Source: Gammaproteobacteria bacterium (GTDB lineage Bacteria; Pseudomonadota; Gammaproteobacteria; Eutrophobiales; Eutrophobiaceae). Taken from it: 64,000 bases of DNA. This document shows, piece after piece, positions 51,622-61,276 of this stretch. The notes under the pieces were generated by a model. That model was not told where the DNA came from. It searched no databases and saw nothing but the letters and a program-made list of their open reading frames with translations. Location: assembly GCA_016193395.1 (NCBI GenBank), contig JACPSH010000014.1, forward strand, positions 1 through 64,000. The letters are read 5' to 3'. Numbering within the stretch: position 1 is the first letter of the stretch; each line of letters opens with the position of its first letter. The position numbers and the translations under genes are program-made.

Positions 51622-52938
51622 CTACGCCAGCGTCTCGACGCGAATTCGGAACACCTTGCCGTCGACGGCGTCCAGCGCCTCGATCTTGCTGATCGCCTCG
51701 ACCATGTTGCGCTCGCGGATGCGCTGGGTCAGGAAGATCACCGGTACGTGCCGGGCGCCGTGATCCGGTTCCTTCTGGATGATCGCCTCGATGCTGATGT
51801 CCTGTTGGCCGAGTATGGCGGTGATGTTCGCCAGCACACCGGGCCGGTCCACGGCGTAAAGCCGAAGGTAGTAGGCGGTCTCGACGTCGTCCATGCTCTT
51901 CACGGAGATATCGGAAATCGCGTGTGGCTGGAATGCGAGATGCGGCACGCGGTTTTCCGGGTCCGCGGTCATGGCGCGCACGACGTCCACCAGGTCCGCG
52001 ACTACGGCGGAGGCGGTTGGCTCGGCGCCCGCGCCGGCACCGTAATACAGGGTCGGCCCGATCGCATCGCCGATCACGAGCACGGCGTTCATGATGCCTT
52101 CCACGCTGGCTATCAGGTGCCGCTCCGGGATGAGCGTCGGGTGCACGCGCAGCTCGATGCCGCCGGGGGCGTTTCGCGCGATGCCCAGCGACTTGATGCG
52201 GTAGCCCAGCTCCTCCGCGTAGTGGATGTCCACCGGCGAAATCTGCGTGATCCCTTCGCGGTACACCTTGTCGAATTGCAGCGGGATGCCGAAGGCGATG
52301 GACGCCAGGATGGTGAGCTTGTGCGCGGCATCGACGCCTTCGACGTCAATCGCCGCATCCGCCTCTGCGTAGCCGAGACGTTGCGCGCTGGAAAGCGCCG
52401 AGCGGAAGTCCGAGCCCTGCTCGCGCATCTCGGAGAGGATGTAATTGCAAGTGCCGTTGATGATGCCGGCGACGGTCTGTATGCGATTGCCGGCCAACCC
52501 TTCGCGCACCGCCTTGATGATCGGGATACCGCCCGCCACCGCGGCCTCGAAAGCCACGATGACGCCCTTCCTCCGCGCGGCTTCGAAGATCTCGTTTCCA
52601 TGCAACGCAATCAGAGCCTTGTTGGCGGTGACGACGTGCTTGCCGTTGCGGATCGCGGTCAGCACGATCTCGCGGGCGGGATCGATGCCGCCAATCAACT
52701 CGCAGACGATTTCGATTTCCGGGTCATTGACGATCGCGAAGGGATCCTCGATCAGCGCGATCCCCTCCATGGAGAACGACCGCAGCTTGTGGTGATCGCG
52801 CGCCACCGCCTTGCTGACGCGGATGCCGCGGCCCGCGCGGCGCGCGATCTCCTCCGCGTTGCGGCGCAGGACGTTGATCGTACCGCCGCCCACGGTGCCG
52901 AGGCCGAGGAGGCCGACATTGACGGGCTTGAGTGCCAT
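51622..52938 (-). CDS. hom: Homoserine dehydrogenase
   Basis: 438 residues. Reduces aspartate semialdehyde to homoserine. The NAD(P) motif GLGTVG is at 12-17, the catalytic core VAGGIPIIKAVREGLAGN follows, and a C-terminal ACT domain (about 355-435, DRPGVLANITAILGQQDISI) suggests threonine feedback. Not fused to aspartokinase. ATG 52938 (MALKPVNVGL) is chosen; a Met 33 nt upstream adds unconserved residues. Between alaC-like and thrC genes on the same strand. Confidence 0.96.
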   Translation of the reverse strand: MALKPVNVGLLGLGTVGGGTINVLRRNAEEIARRAGRGIRVSKAVARDHHKLRSFSMEGIALIEDPFAIVNDPEIEIVCELIGGIDPAREIVLTAIRNGKHVVTANKALIALHGNEIFEAARRKGVIVAFEAAVAGGIPIIKAVREGLAGNRIQTVAGIINGTCNYILSEMREQGSDFRSALSSAQRLGYAEADAAIDVEGVDAAHKLTILASIAFGIPLQFDKVYREGITQISPVDIHYAEELGYRIKSLGIARNAPGGIELRVHPTLIPERHLIASVEGIMNAVLVIGDAIGPTLYYGAGAGAEPTASAVVADLVDVVRAMTADPENRVPHLAFQPHAISDISVKSMDDVETAYYLRLYAVDRPGVLANITAILGQQDISIEAIIQKEPDHGARHVPVIFLTQRIRERNMVEAISKIEALDAVDGKVFRIRVETLA

Positions 52939-52981
52939 GGCTTGGGAACGAGAGAGCGGAAGGGGAAGCAAGTAGTCTGCT

Positions 52982-54184
52982 TTAACCTACCTTCCTCGCC
53001 TCGCTGCCGATCTGCCGGAGCATGCTGCGCATGCCTCGGATCGCCTGGCGCGTGCGATGCTCGTTTTCGATCAGCGCGAAGCGCACGTGGCCGTCGCCGT
53101 ACTCGCCGAAGCCGATTCCGGGAGACACCGCCACCTTCGCTTCAAGCAGGAGCTTCTTCGCGAACTCGAGCGAGCCGAGGCTCCTGAATTCAGGCGGAAT
53201 AGGCGTCCACACGAACATGCTCCCCTTCGGCTTCTCCACGCGCCATCCAATCGAGTTCAGACCGCTGCACAGCGTGTCGCGTCGCGACTGGTAGACCTGG
53301 CGGGTCTCCTCGAGGCAGGACTGATCGCCCTCGAGCGCGGTAATGGCTGCGACCTGGATCGGCGTGAACATTCCGTAATCGAGGTAGGACTTGATGCGCG
53401 CCAGCGCTTTGACCAACGCCGGATTGCCCACCATGAAACCGACGCGCCACCCCGGCATGTTGTAGCTCTTCGAGAGCGTGAAAAACTCGACGGCGACTTC
53501 CTTCGCGCTCTTGACCTGCAGGATCGAGGGCGCCTGGTAGCCGTCGAAGACGATGTCGGCATAAGCGAGATCCTGCACGACCCAAATCTGGTTCTCACGC
53601 GCGAAGTCGATCACCTTCTCGAAGAAATCGAGTTCGACGCACTGGCCGGTTGGGTTGCTCGGGAAATTGACGAGCAGCATCTTCGGCCGCGGCCAGGAAT
53701 TGCGCACCGCGCTTTCCAGTTCCGCAAAGAAATCCACATCCGGACCGACCGGGACGTGGCGCACATCGGCGCCGGCGATGATGAAGCCGTAGGGATGGAT
53801 CGGGTAGGACGGGTTCGGCACCAGCACGGCGTCGCCGCGCTCGACGACCGCCATCGCCAGGTGCGCGAGCCCCTCCTTCGATCCGAGCGTGACAATCGCT
53901 TCCGAATCCGGATCCAGATCGACGGCGTAGCGCGCACGGTACCAGTTACAGATCGCGCGGCGCAGGCGCGGGATACCGCGCGATACGGAATAGCGGTGCG
54001 TATCCTTGCGCGAGGCGGCCTCGACCAGCTTGTCGATGACGTGCTGGGGCGCCGGCCGATCCGGGTTGCCCATGCCGAAGTCGATGATGTCCTCGCCGCG
54101 CTGCCGCTCCTGCTGCTTCAACTCGTTGACGATGTTGAAGACATACGGCGGCAGCCGCTTGATTCTGGGAAAGTCTGTGTCCAC
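52982..54184 (-). CDS. alaC: Class I/II aminotransferase (AlaC-like)
   Basis: 400 residues. The PLP lysine is K239 in [13 protein letters not shown], and NFPSNPTGQ and [12 protein letters not shown] are typical. The sequence resembles E. coli AlaC (alanine:2-oxoglutarate transaminase). It is 44 nt upstream of hom and probably co-transcribed, an arrangement known from several Proteobacteria. Exact amino acid preference is not proved by sequence. Confidence 0.9.
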   Translation of the reverse strand: MDTDFPRIKRLPPYVFNIVNELKQQERQRGEDIIDFGMGNPDRPAPQHVIDKLVEAASRKDTHRYSVSRGIPRLRRAICNWYRARYAVDLDPDSEAIVTLGSKEGLAHLAMAVVERGDAVLVPNPSYPIHPYGFIIAGADVRHVPVGPDVDFFAELESAVRNSWPRPKMLLVNFPSNPTGQCVELDFFEKVIDFARENQIWVVQDLAYADIVFDGYQAPSILQVKSAKEVAVEFFTLSKSYNMPGWRVGFMVGNPALVKALARIKSYLDYGMFTPIQVAAITALEGDQSCLEETRQVYQSRRDTLCSGLNSIGWRVEKPKGSMFVWTPIPPEFRSLGSLEFAKKLLLEAKVAVSPGIGFGEYGDGHVRFALIENEHRTRQAIRGMRSMLRQIGSEARKVG

Positions 54185-54207
54185 TGCCTCAGCCCTTCTC
54201 CCCTGCC

Positions 54208-54308
54208 GTCATTCCGGACGCTGCGAAGCAGCGGTCCGGAATCCAGTTGAAATTTGCATTGACTGGATTCCGGGTCGCGCCCGCTTCGCGGGCTTGCCTG
54301 GAATGACG
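54208..54308. repeat. Paired ATTCCGG (BIME-like) element
   Basis: Two opposed units: CGTCATTCCGGAC...GTCCGGAATCCAG and CTGGATTCCGGG...CCTGGAATGACG. Between divergent alaC and the nitrilase gene. Confidence 0.8.
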
Positions 54309-54403
54309 AAAGACGGATTTCGTTGAATTAGGTTTCGAACCACAATCGCCGCGAAATTATACGGTATCTGTCTGATTACAGGCTACTTACGTATACTGCC
54401 TCG

Positions 54404-55219
54404 ATGGTTCGCGCGGCAGTCGTGCAGATGGTTTCAACGGCGGATGTGCAGGAAAACCTGGACACCGCCGCCTCGCTCATCGGTCAGGCCACTGGAGCCG
54501 GCGCGCAACTGGTCGCGTTGCCCGAGTTCTTTGCCATCATCAGCGAGAACGATCGCGACAAACTGGCGATCCGCGAGCCGTTCGGCGCCGGGCCCCTGCA
54601 GGCCTTCCTTGCGGATACCGCCCGGCAGCACGGGATCTGGCTGATCGGGGGGACGGTACCGCTCGCGTCCGACGAGCCGGACCGGGTCTATAACAGTTGC
54701 CTCGTATATGACGACCACGGTCAATGCGTGGCCCGCTACGACAAGCTGCACCTGTTCGACGTTTACGTTGACGGGCAAGGCGGCGAACAATACAACGAAT
54801 CGGCGACCATGAAGCATGGCGATTCGGTCGTCGTTTCGCCCACGCCGTTCGGAAAGATCGGCCTGTCGGCCTGCTACGATTTGCGTTTCCCGGAACTCTA
54901 CCGCCGCATGCTTGCCGAAGATGCCGTGATGTTCAGCGTGCCATCCGCGTTCACGGAAAAAACGGGGCGCAAGCACTGGGAGATGCTGCTGCGCGCGCGC
55001 GCGGTGGAGAACCTCTGTTTCGTCATCGCGCCCGCCCAGGGCGGCCGGCACAACGCGAAGCGCACGACCTGGGGACACAGTCTGATCGTCGATCCCTGGG
55101 GCGAGATCCTGGCCGAGATCGATACCGGCCCCGGGTTCGTGTGCGCCGATCTCGACCTGGAGGCCCTGCACGAACTTCGCCGCACCTTCCCGGCGCTGAA
55201 CCATCGCAGGATCTCATGA
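54404..55219 (+). CDS. Carbon-nitrogen hydrolase (deaminated-glutathione-amidase-like)
   Basis: 271 residues. The nitrilase triad is E41 (ALPEFF), K114 (RYDKLHLFD) and C157 (LSACYDLRFPELYR). The DLRFPELYR block and the length fit the Nit1/YbeM group, which removes the amide from deaminated glutathione, a metabolite-repair reaction. Other amides are possible. It is upstream of tldD, with a structured repeat in the gap. Confidence 0.87.
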   Translation: MVRAAVVQMVSTADVQENLDTAASLIGQATGAGAQLVALPEFFAIISENDRDKLAIREPFGAGPLQAFLADTARQHGIWLIGGTVPLASDEPDRVYNSCLVYDDHGQCVARYDKLHLFDVYVDGQGGEQYNESATMKHGDSVVVSPTPFGKIGLSACYDLRFPELYRRMLAEDAVMFSVPSAFTEKTGRKHWEMLLRARAVENLCFVIAPAQGGRHNAKRTTWGHSLIVDPWGEILAEIDTGPGFVCADLDLEALHELRRTFPALNHRRIS

Positions 55220-55255
55220 CGCGGCCAAGTCCTGTGATCGGATCAATGATATGCA

Positions 55256-55358
55256 GACGGGTGGCACCGGGGGCAATCGTCCGCGCGCAGCGGAAGGCCC
55301 CCACCGGGGGAGGGTTGGATCGAGCACGGATCGTGGCGCCCGGTGACAGGACCCGGCC
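55256..55358. ncRNA. Candidate structured element, copy 2 (before tldD)
   Basis: Second copy of the element at 39465-39569, with about 80% identity by eye and shared blocks CCGCGCGCAGCGGAAGG, CGAGCACGGA and GACAGGACCCGGCC. CACCGGG pairs with CCCGGTG where copy 1 has CATCGGG/CCCGATG. An extra outer pairing is possible between GGCC..TCCTGTGATCG (from 55223) and the end of the element. It lies 43 nt before the tldD start. Confidence 0.5.
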
Positions 55359-55400
55359 GCATCCGGTTCCGCTCCTCGATGAACAATCCACGCTGACAGC

Positions 55401-56843
55401 ATGAATAAGTCGCTCACGATCGCCACGCAGCACTTGCTGGAACCTGCGGGGCTCGACGCCAGGGACATCGAGAAGACCCTCGACGGCGTCATGACGCGCC
55501 GGGTCGATGACGCCGATCTCTACTTCGAGACGACGCAATCGGAGTCCTGGGTGCTGGAAGAGGGGATTATCCGCGAGGGCTCGCACAGCATCGATCGCGG
55601 CGTCGGCGTGCGCGCCGTAAGCGGCGAGAGGGCCGGGTTCGCCTACTCGGACGAAATCGTGCTGCCGGCCTTGAGCCGCGCCGCGAAGACCGCGAAAGCC
55701 ATTGCGCACAACGGCCGCCGCGGCCGCGTACAGGCCTGGCAGCGCCGTGAACCGTCGCCGCTCTACCGGCCGGACGACCCGCTGGAGTCCATAGCGCCGC
55801 AGAAGAAGATCGAGGTGCTGAAACGCGTGGACGCGCTGGCCCGCGGGAAGGATCCGTGCGTGAAGCAGGTGGTCGCAAGCCTGAACGCGATGCATACGAT
55901 GGTGCTCGTCGCGTCCATCGACGGCACGTTTTCAGCGGACGTGCGGCCACTGGTGCGATTGAACGTCAGCGTCATCGTCGAGAAGGACGGCCGGCTGGAG
56001 AAAGGCAGCGCGGGCGGCGGCGGGCGCTTTGGCTATGAATATTTCCTGAAAGGTGGCATCGCCGAATCTTATGTGGAGGAAGCAGTCAACCAGGCCCTGC
56101 ACAATCTCGGGGCGGTTCCCGCGCCGGCAGGCACGATGACAGTGGTGCTGGGCCCCGGCTGGCCGGGGATTCTCCTTCACGAGGCGATCGGCCACGGGCT
56201 CGAGGGGGATTTCAACCGCAAGGGCACGTCCGCGTTCAGCGGGCGCATCGGCCAGCGCGTGGCGACGCCGGAAGTGACGGTGGTGGACGACGGCACGATC
56301 GCGGAACGGCGCGGCTCGCTCACGATCGACGATGAAGGCACGCCGACACAGAGCACGACGCTGATCGAGCGCGGCATCCTGCGCGGCTACCTGCAGGACA
56401 AGCTGAACGCGCGGCTGATGGGCATGAAGCCGACCGGCAACGGCCGGCGCGAATCGTATGCCCACCTGCCGATGCCGCGCATGACCAATACCTACATGCT
56501 CGGCGGGAGCCACGACCCGGAGGAGATCATCCGCTCGGTCAGCAAGGGCATTTACGCCTCGCAATTCGGCGGCGGGCAGGTGGACATCACGAACGGCAAA
56601 TTCGTCTTCAGCGCGAGCGAGGCGTGGTTGATCGAGAACGGCCGCAGGACGCGGCCGATCAAGGGCGCGACGCTGATCGGCAACGGCCCGGACGTGCTGA
56701 CGCGGGTCGCCATGGTCGGCAACGACATGCGGCTCGATTCAGGGATCGGCGTGTGCGGCAAGGACGGGCAATCCGTGCCGGTCGGCGTCGGCCAGCCGAC
56801 CATCCGCATCGATGAACTGACGGTCGGCGGCACGGCGACCTGA
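55401..56843 (+). CDS. tldD: Metalloprotease TldD
   Basis: 480 residues. The zinc motif is H260-E-A-I-G-H265 (HExxxH, in [14 protein letters not shown]) and a conserved cysteine block is at the C terminus ([20 protein letters not shown]). TldD works with TldE (PmbA) to degrade unfolded peptides and to mature some RiPPs such as microcin B17; tldE is not in this window. The TldD-type zinc protease here may also act on peptide products, but no link with hvfA is shown. Confidence 0.96.
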   Translation: MNKSLTIATQHLLEPAGLDARDIEKTLDGVMTRRVDDADLYFETTQSESWVLEEGIIREGSHSIDRGVGVRAVSGERAGFAYSDEIVLPALSRAAKTAKAIAHNGRRGRVQAWQRREPSPLYRPDDPLESIAPQKKIEVLKRVDALARGKDPCVKQVVASLNAMHTMVLVASIDGTFSADVRPLVRLNVSVIVEKDGRLEKGSAGGGGRFGYEYFLKGGIAESYVEEAVNQALHNLGAVPAPAGTMTVVLGPGWPGILLHEAIGHGLEGDFNRKGTSAFSGRIGQRVATPEVTVVDDGTIAERRGSLTIDDEGTPTQSTTLIERGILRGYLQDKLNARLMGMKPTGNGRRESYAHLPMPRMTNTYMLGGSHDPEEIIRSVSKGIYASQFGGGQVDITNGKFVFSASEAWLIENGRRTRPIKGATLIGNGPDVLTRVAMVGNDMRLDSGIGVCGKDGQSVPVGVGQPTIRIDELTVGGTAT

Positions 56844-56883
56844 ATTCAGGCCGCCCGCCGGGTATTCGCTCCGCTCAATCGGC

Positions 56884-56908
56884 AATCAAGGGCTCTGACC
56901 CCTTGATT
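56884..56908. terminator. Hairpin between tldD and CHRD gene
   Basis: AATCAAGG (56884-56891) pairs with CCTTGATT (56901-56908). Between convergent stops, with a GGCTCTGAC loop. No T-run; a bidirectional terminator is a guess. Confidence 0.4.
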
Positions 56909-56921
56909 CCCGGTTACACCC

Positions 56922-57377
56922 TCAGAACAGGTTCCCGCGCAAGGCACCGGACCCGAAGGTCATGGTGTGGACGTTGATGTAATAGCTCGCGGGGTTGGCC
57001 TTAATCGCGTTGAATATCGTCGTTGTAGTCGTCACGCAGCCGCTTGAAGTACCCGGATTCCCGCCGTTAGGCGCTGTGAGCGTCACTTTGGCCGAACCGG
57101 CCACACCCGCCCTTCCCGCGTGGATATGAGCCGCGGTCGGCGTATCGGTGTTGTTCACGATGATCGCGAAACAAATCTTCGTCGTGCCGTCGAGGACAAC
57201 GGTCGCAGTGCCAAAGGCATCCGCATCGCCGGTATTCGGGGCAGAGGCGGTAACTTCGTTGCCGCCGGCAAGAAAGGCAAAAAACGTGTCGGCGCCTGCG
57301 GCGAAAGCATGATTGACAGGCAAGACAGCCATTGCCAGAAAAACGGCGGACTTTTGAATCAGTTGCTGTAAATTCAT
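56922..57377 (-). CDS. Exported CHRD-domain protein
   Basis: 151 residues. A signal peptide (about 1-27, ending AFA) is followed by a CHRD domain (GGNEVTASAPNTGDADAFG, then AAHIHAGRAGVAG and YYINVHTMTFGSGALRGNL). CHRD domains are found in chordin and in bacterial secreted proteins; the function is unknown. ATG 57377 (MNLQQLIQKS) follows a GGGGGTAAC ribosome-binding site; a longer frame is not supported. Confidence 0.88.
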   Translation of the reverse strand: MNLQQLIQKSAVFLAMAVLPVNHAFAAGADTFFAFLAGGNEVTASAPNTGDADAFGTATVVLDGTTKICFAIIVNNTDTPTAAHIHAGRAGVAGSAKVTLTAPNGGNPGTSSGCVTTTTTIFNAIKANPASYYINVHTMTFGSGALRGNLF

Positions 57378-57776
57378 GTTACCCCCTCGGCCGGTTGGAA
57401 AACTCGCATGGACTTCTTTACCCGGGTAAGTATAGCCAACGCGCGGACGGCCACGCGGAGCGGGCGCGGTGCACTTCCAAACCATCCCGACTCCGGTGAA
57501 TCATGCATTGCAATCGTCGTCGCTCCGAGCCGCGGGCCGCGTTTTACCATGTTCATGCTCGGGTGTCCTCTATTTAGTCGGTTCGGTGCAGCCGGTTAGC
57601 AGCAACTTCTACAGTACTCCGTGAAGTAGGCGATCTTGCGGGACATGTTCCTGTGCTTTAGTCTTTGCGAGCTTCCGCAAAAACAAAGGTTCGCATGACG
57701 AACCCGGGCGGATTCGATGCGCCGGCCATGTCGCCGGCGACACATGATCCCGGCTGCTTCGGCCGAGGGGGAGACC
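57378..57776. other. Divergent intergenic region between CHRD and TonB-receptor genes
   Basis: About 400 bp. Short frames on both strands look like chance. A weak hairpin TTTGCG...CGCAAA lies at 57664-57681. Both promoters must be here. The end has a GGGGGAG ribosome-binding site for the receptor gene. Confidence 0.5.
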
Positions 57777-60269
57777 GTGACGACCTACCAGTGCAAGAGA
57801 TCCCTGCTGTTGGCCGCTCTCGCGTGCGCGTGCCTGCCGGTCGCCCCGCAAGCAGCCGAGCTCGAAGAAATCATCGTCACCGCGCAGAAACGCGAACAAT
57901 CCCTGCAAGATGTCAGCGCGGCCGTCACCGCGGTGGACGCGGATCGGCTGCAGTTCGCGCAAATCGACAATCTCGAGGACCTGCAGATGGTCGTGCCGAG
58001 CATCTATCTTGGCAACGATTTCAACATGGCGAAGCTGTTTATCCGCGGTGTCGGGGCGAATACCTCGACCACCGGCAGCGAGACCGGCGTCGCGATGCAC
58101 GTGGACGGCGCGGTCGTCTCCCGTGCCGAGGCCCAGCTTACTTCGCTGTTCGACCTGGAGCGCGTTGAAGTCCTGCGCGGCCCGCAGGGTTCTCTGTACG
58201 GCCGAAACGCGGTCGGCGGCTCGATTAACCTGATCACGGCCAAACCGACAGATACGCTTTCGGGCTACGGCCGCTTCACCGCGGGCAACTATGAATACCT
58301 GGGCTTTGAGGGCGCCGCCGGCGGTCCGCTCTCCGAATGGGCGCGGGGCCGGATCGCGGTGAAGACCGAGGATCGCGACGGTTTCGGGGACAATCCCGTG
58401 ACCGGCCACGACGTTGACGATCTCGATCGCAAGATGGTCAGGGCGCATCTGCAACTGCTCCCCACGGATAATGTCGATGTCCTGCTCACGGGAGAATATT
58501 ACGACCAGAATGATGCCTCCCGTGCCCTGAAATTCCGCCGCGAAGCCTTCCCCGGCGTCCCCCGGTTGACTGCGGGCGGTTGTATTACCGGCACGTGCAC
58601 CTTCGCCGCCGACAAACGCGATCTGGCGTCGGAAATCGATCCGGAAACCGACGCCGAAACCTGGTCTTTCACCGGCACGCTGAACTGGCAGGTCAGCGAC
58701 AACATTACGCTGACGAACATCACGAACTACCGCAGGCTGGAGGGATTCATCACGCAGGACCTCGATATCGCGGCCACCGCGAACAGCCTGGCGACGACCG
58801 GGTTCAATTCCACGATCCAGAGACGCGACATCGAGAGCGAACAGACCAGCACCGAGTTCCAGTTCAAGTACGACAACCAGGACTGGCTGACCGGCGTCGC
58901 GGGATTCTTCTATTTCGACGAGGGCCAGCGACCCGTGGACACCATCGATGCGGACCCGATCCTCGGGCAGCCTCACATACTGGCGACGCTCGCGGATCCC
59001 TCGGCAGCAGGTTATCCATTCCCTCCGCCGCCGGCTCCGACGAGTTTTCCCACCGGCCTCCAGATCGATGGTGCGTACCTGCCTGAAGTGCCGATCGACC
59101 CGTTGTTCGCCCTGGTCCAGTGCAACACCGCCGAGTACATGGACATCGATCCGGCAAATCCTCCGGCGCCCAAGCGGGTCTGCATCAAGTCCGATCTGGG
59201 GACAGAGGTCTGGGCGCTGTTTGGCCAGGCCAACCTCAGTTTCGCGCAGTTCACGCTCAAACTGGGCGGCCGGTACAGCGAGGAAGAGCGCACGGCGTCC
59301 AATCCCTCGATCATCATTGCCAGGAACGGCGTAGGCCCGGTGCTCATCACCACCGCGGACGGCACATTCAACAAGGAAACCTTCCACAAGTTCACTCCGG
59401 AAATCGGCTTCGCGTGGCGGGCGACCGACGACATGATGTTCTATTACACCTGGTCCGAGGGCTTCAAGGCGGGCGCCGGCGAAAACGCAGCCCCGGGTCC
59501 GGCCACGGCATTCGTGTCGGTCATTGTCGAACCCGAGGAGATCCAGAACCAGGAGTTCGGCGTGAAATCGACGTGGTTTGACAACCGCCTGGCCGTCAAC
59601 GTCGCGGGTTACTTCTACGAACTCGAGGACCAGCAGATTAACAAGACGTTCTCGGGCGGGCCGGCGGGTTTCAGCACATTGTTCGAAAACGCCGCGAAGA
59701 CTACCGCCAAGGGCTTTGAAATCGAATTCTCGGCAACACCCTTGGAGGAATTCCGGTTCAGCGGTTCGCTGTCCTATCTGGACTCGGAGTACGAGGATTT
59801 CCTCACCAGTGATCCCCTGAATCCCAGGAACATTTCGACGCCAGGGCCACCCGGCTTTCCTGCCGACCCGACCGGATTCAATCCCGCGGAGCCGCAGATC
59901 CAGCTCGCCGGCAACCGGACGCGGAACGCGCCGGAATGGTCGTGGAACCTGCACGCCGAGTATGACTTCATGGGACTGGGGCTGCCGCTGGACGGTTATC
60001 TGACGTTGATGGGGGACGTTGCCTACCGGGATGACACTTTTTTCACCGAGTTCAACCGGTTGCTGGAAGGCCAGGACTCCTACGCACTTGCCGACCTCAA
60101 TCTGCTGTTCACCTCGGGCGACGGACACTGGACCGGCAACCTGTGGGTCAAGAACGTCACGGACAAGCTGGTGGCATCCAGCACGTTTCAACTTGCCACC
60201 GCGCGAACGATCGGCGTGACGTATATGCCGCCGAGGACCTACGGCTTTACGCTGGGCTACCGTTTCTAG
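57777..60269 (+). CDS. TonB-dependent outer-membrane receptor
   Basis: About 830 residues. A signal peptide (CKRSLLLAALACACLPVAPQ) is followed by a TonB-box-like EEIIVTAQKREQ, the plug domain (VEVLRGPQGSLYGRNAVGG), and a 22-strand barrel ending in GFTLGYRF with a terminal phenylalanine. This style is typical of receptors for sugars, sterols or other organics as well as siderophores. The substrate is not indicated. GTG 57777 follows a GGGGGAG site. No TonB or periplasmic partner is nearby. Confidence 0.92.
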   Translation: MTTYQCKRSLLLAALACACLPVAPQAAELEEIIVTAQKREQSLQDVSAAVTAVDADRLQFAQIDNLEDLQMVVPSIYLGNDFNMAKLFIRGVGANTSTTGSETGVAMHVDGAVVSRAEAQLTSLFDLERVEVLRGPQGSLYGRNAVGGSINLITAKPTDTLSGYGRFTAGNYEYLGFEGAAGGPLSEWARGRIAVKTEDRDGFGDNPVTGHDVDDLDRKMVRAHLQLLPTDNVDVLLTGEYYDQNDASRALKFRREAFPGVPRLTAGGCITGTCTFAADKRDLASEIDPETDAETWSFTGTLNWQVSDNITLTNITNYRRLEGFITQDLDIAATANSLATTGFNSTIQRRDIESEQTSTEFQFKYDNQDWLTGVAGFFYFDEGQRPVDTIDADPILGQPHILATLADPSAAGYPFPPPPAPTSFPTGLQIDGAYLPEVPIDPLFALVQCNTAEYMDIDPANPPAPKRVCIKSDLGTEVWALFGQANLSFAQFTLKLGGRYSEEERTASNPSIIIARNGVGPVLITTADGTFNKETFHKFTPEIGFAWRATDDMMFYYTWSEGFKAGAGENAAPGPATAFVSVIVEPEEIQNQEFGVKSTWFDNRLAVNVAGYFYELEDQQINKTFSGGPAGFSTLFENAAKTTAKGFEIEFSATPLEEFRFSGSLSYLDSEYEDFLTSDPLNPRNISTPGPPGFPADPTGFNPAEPQIQLAGNRTRNAPEWSWNLHAEYDFMGLGLPLDGYLTLMGDVAYRDDTFFTEFNRLLEGQDSYALADLNLLFTSGDGHWTGNLWVKNVTDKLVASSTFQLATARTIGVTYMPPRTYGFTLGYRF

Positions 60270-60291
60270 ATCTGCACGGGTGTGTTCCCGT

Positions 60292-60347
60292 TAGCAGGGT
60301 GAAGCGAGATGCAAAAGTCCATGGATGGACTTTTGCGGCAAGCTGTC
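60292..60347. repeat. Hairpin-chain element, copy 4 (short form)
   Basis: Left end TAGCAGG (60292-60298) as in copy 1. GCAAAAGTCCA, loop TGGA, TGGACTTTTGC form an 11-bp stem (60311-60336). GCGAGATGCAAAAGTCC is shared with copy 3. The right end (GCAAGCTGTC) is divergent. It is 23 nt after the TonB-receptor stop. The rest of this gap to 60442 holds nothing recognised. Confidence 0.75.
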
Positions 60348-60442
60348 TGGTGATTGCAGGACTCTCGCGTTCGCGGCCAACCCGCTCTTCGTCTGTATAG
60401 AGGGCGGCTTTGCATTCCGATTCTCTCCGACGCTCATGCGCC

Positions 60443-61192
60443 TTATCCCCGGCCGATGTATGGCATTTTCGTCGCCATGAGGGTCATGAACTGCACGTTG
60501 GCGTCCAACGGCAGCTTGGCCATGTATACCACCGCCTGGGCGACGTGCTCCACGTCCATGGTCGGTTCCTTCATGATCGACCCGTCGGCCTGGACGATGC
60601 CGTCCTTCATGCGTTGCGCGAGATCAGTCGCGGCATTGCCGATGTCGATCTGACCGCAGGCGATGTTGTATTTGCGCCCGTCGAGCGAAGTGGCCTTGGT
60701 GAGCCCCGTGATGCCGTGCTTGGAGGCGGTGTAAGGCGCGCTGTCCGGCCGCGGTGCGTGCGCTGCGATCGAACCGTTGTTGATGATGCGCCCGCCCTGC
60801 GGCGACTGGGCCTTCATGATCCGGAAGGCTTCCTGCGTGCACAGGAACGCGCCGGTCAGATTGACATCGATCACCTGTCGCCAGTGCTCGTAGCTCAGGT
60901 CTTCGAGCGGCAACGGCGGCGCGCCGGTGCCGGCGTTGTTGAAGAGCAGGTCGAGTCGGCCGAATTTCCCACGTAGCCTGTCAAAGAGCGCACGTACCGA
61001 TTCCGGTTTGCCGACATCGGCCGCCACCGCAACGGCGCTAACGTCATTCGCCGCCGCATCCCGGATGGTCTCCAGCAATGGCGGTTCGCGCCGGCCGGCC
61101 AACACGACGGCATAGCCCTCGCGCAGCAGGGCAAGGGACACGGCCCGGCCGATCCCTGTCCCGGCGCCGGTCACCAGCGCAACCTTGCTCAT
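60443..61192 (-). CDS. Short-chain dehydrogenase/reductase
   Basis: 249 residues. The NAD(P) motif TGAGTGIG is at 8-15, NNAG at about 85, and the catalytic S141, Y154 and K158 (YTASK) are present. Classical SDR. Substrate unknown; not clearly linked to its neighbours. It is divergent from the queuosine-precursor transporter gene. Confidence 0.93.
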   Translation of the reverse strand: MSKVALVTGAGTGIGRAVSLALLREGYAVVLAGRREPPLLETIRDAAANDVSAVAVAADVGKPESVRALFDRLRGKFGRLDLLFNNAGTGAPPLPLEDLSYEHWRQVIDVNLTGAFLCTQEAFRIMKAQSPQGGRIINNGSIAAHAPRPDSAPYTASKHGITGLTKATSLDGRKYNIACGQIDIGNAATDLAQRMKDGIVQADGSIMKEPTMDVEHVAQAVVYMAKLPLDANVQFMTLMATKMPYIGRG

Positions 61193-61276
61193 GGTGTACG
61201 CCCCCCGTTGCTCTGTGCTACAAGTGCGATCGACCGGGGCGACCGCCCCGGCCGCCGAATCCTACAGGGATAATCC

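Noticed and set aside
55401-56843. tldD as a maturation protease for the hvfA peptide
   Set aside because: TldD/E can process some RiPPs, but the gene is 11 kb away, tldE is absent from the window, and hvfA uses a signal peptide.
57408-57599. 63-codon forward frame upstream of the TonB receptor
   Set aside because: No ribosome-binding site, no recognisable domain, and it lies in a divergent promoter region.
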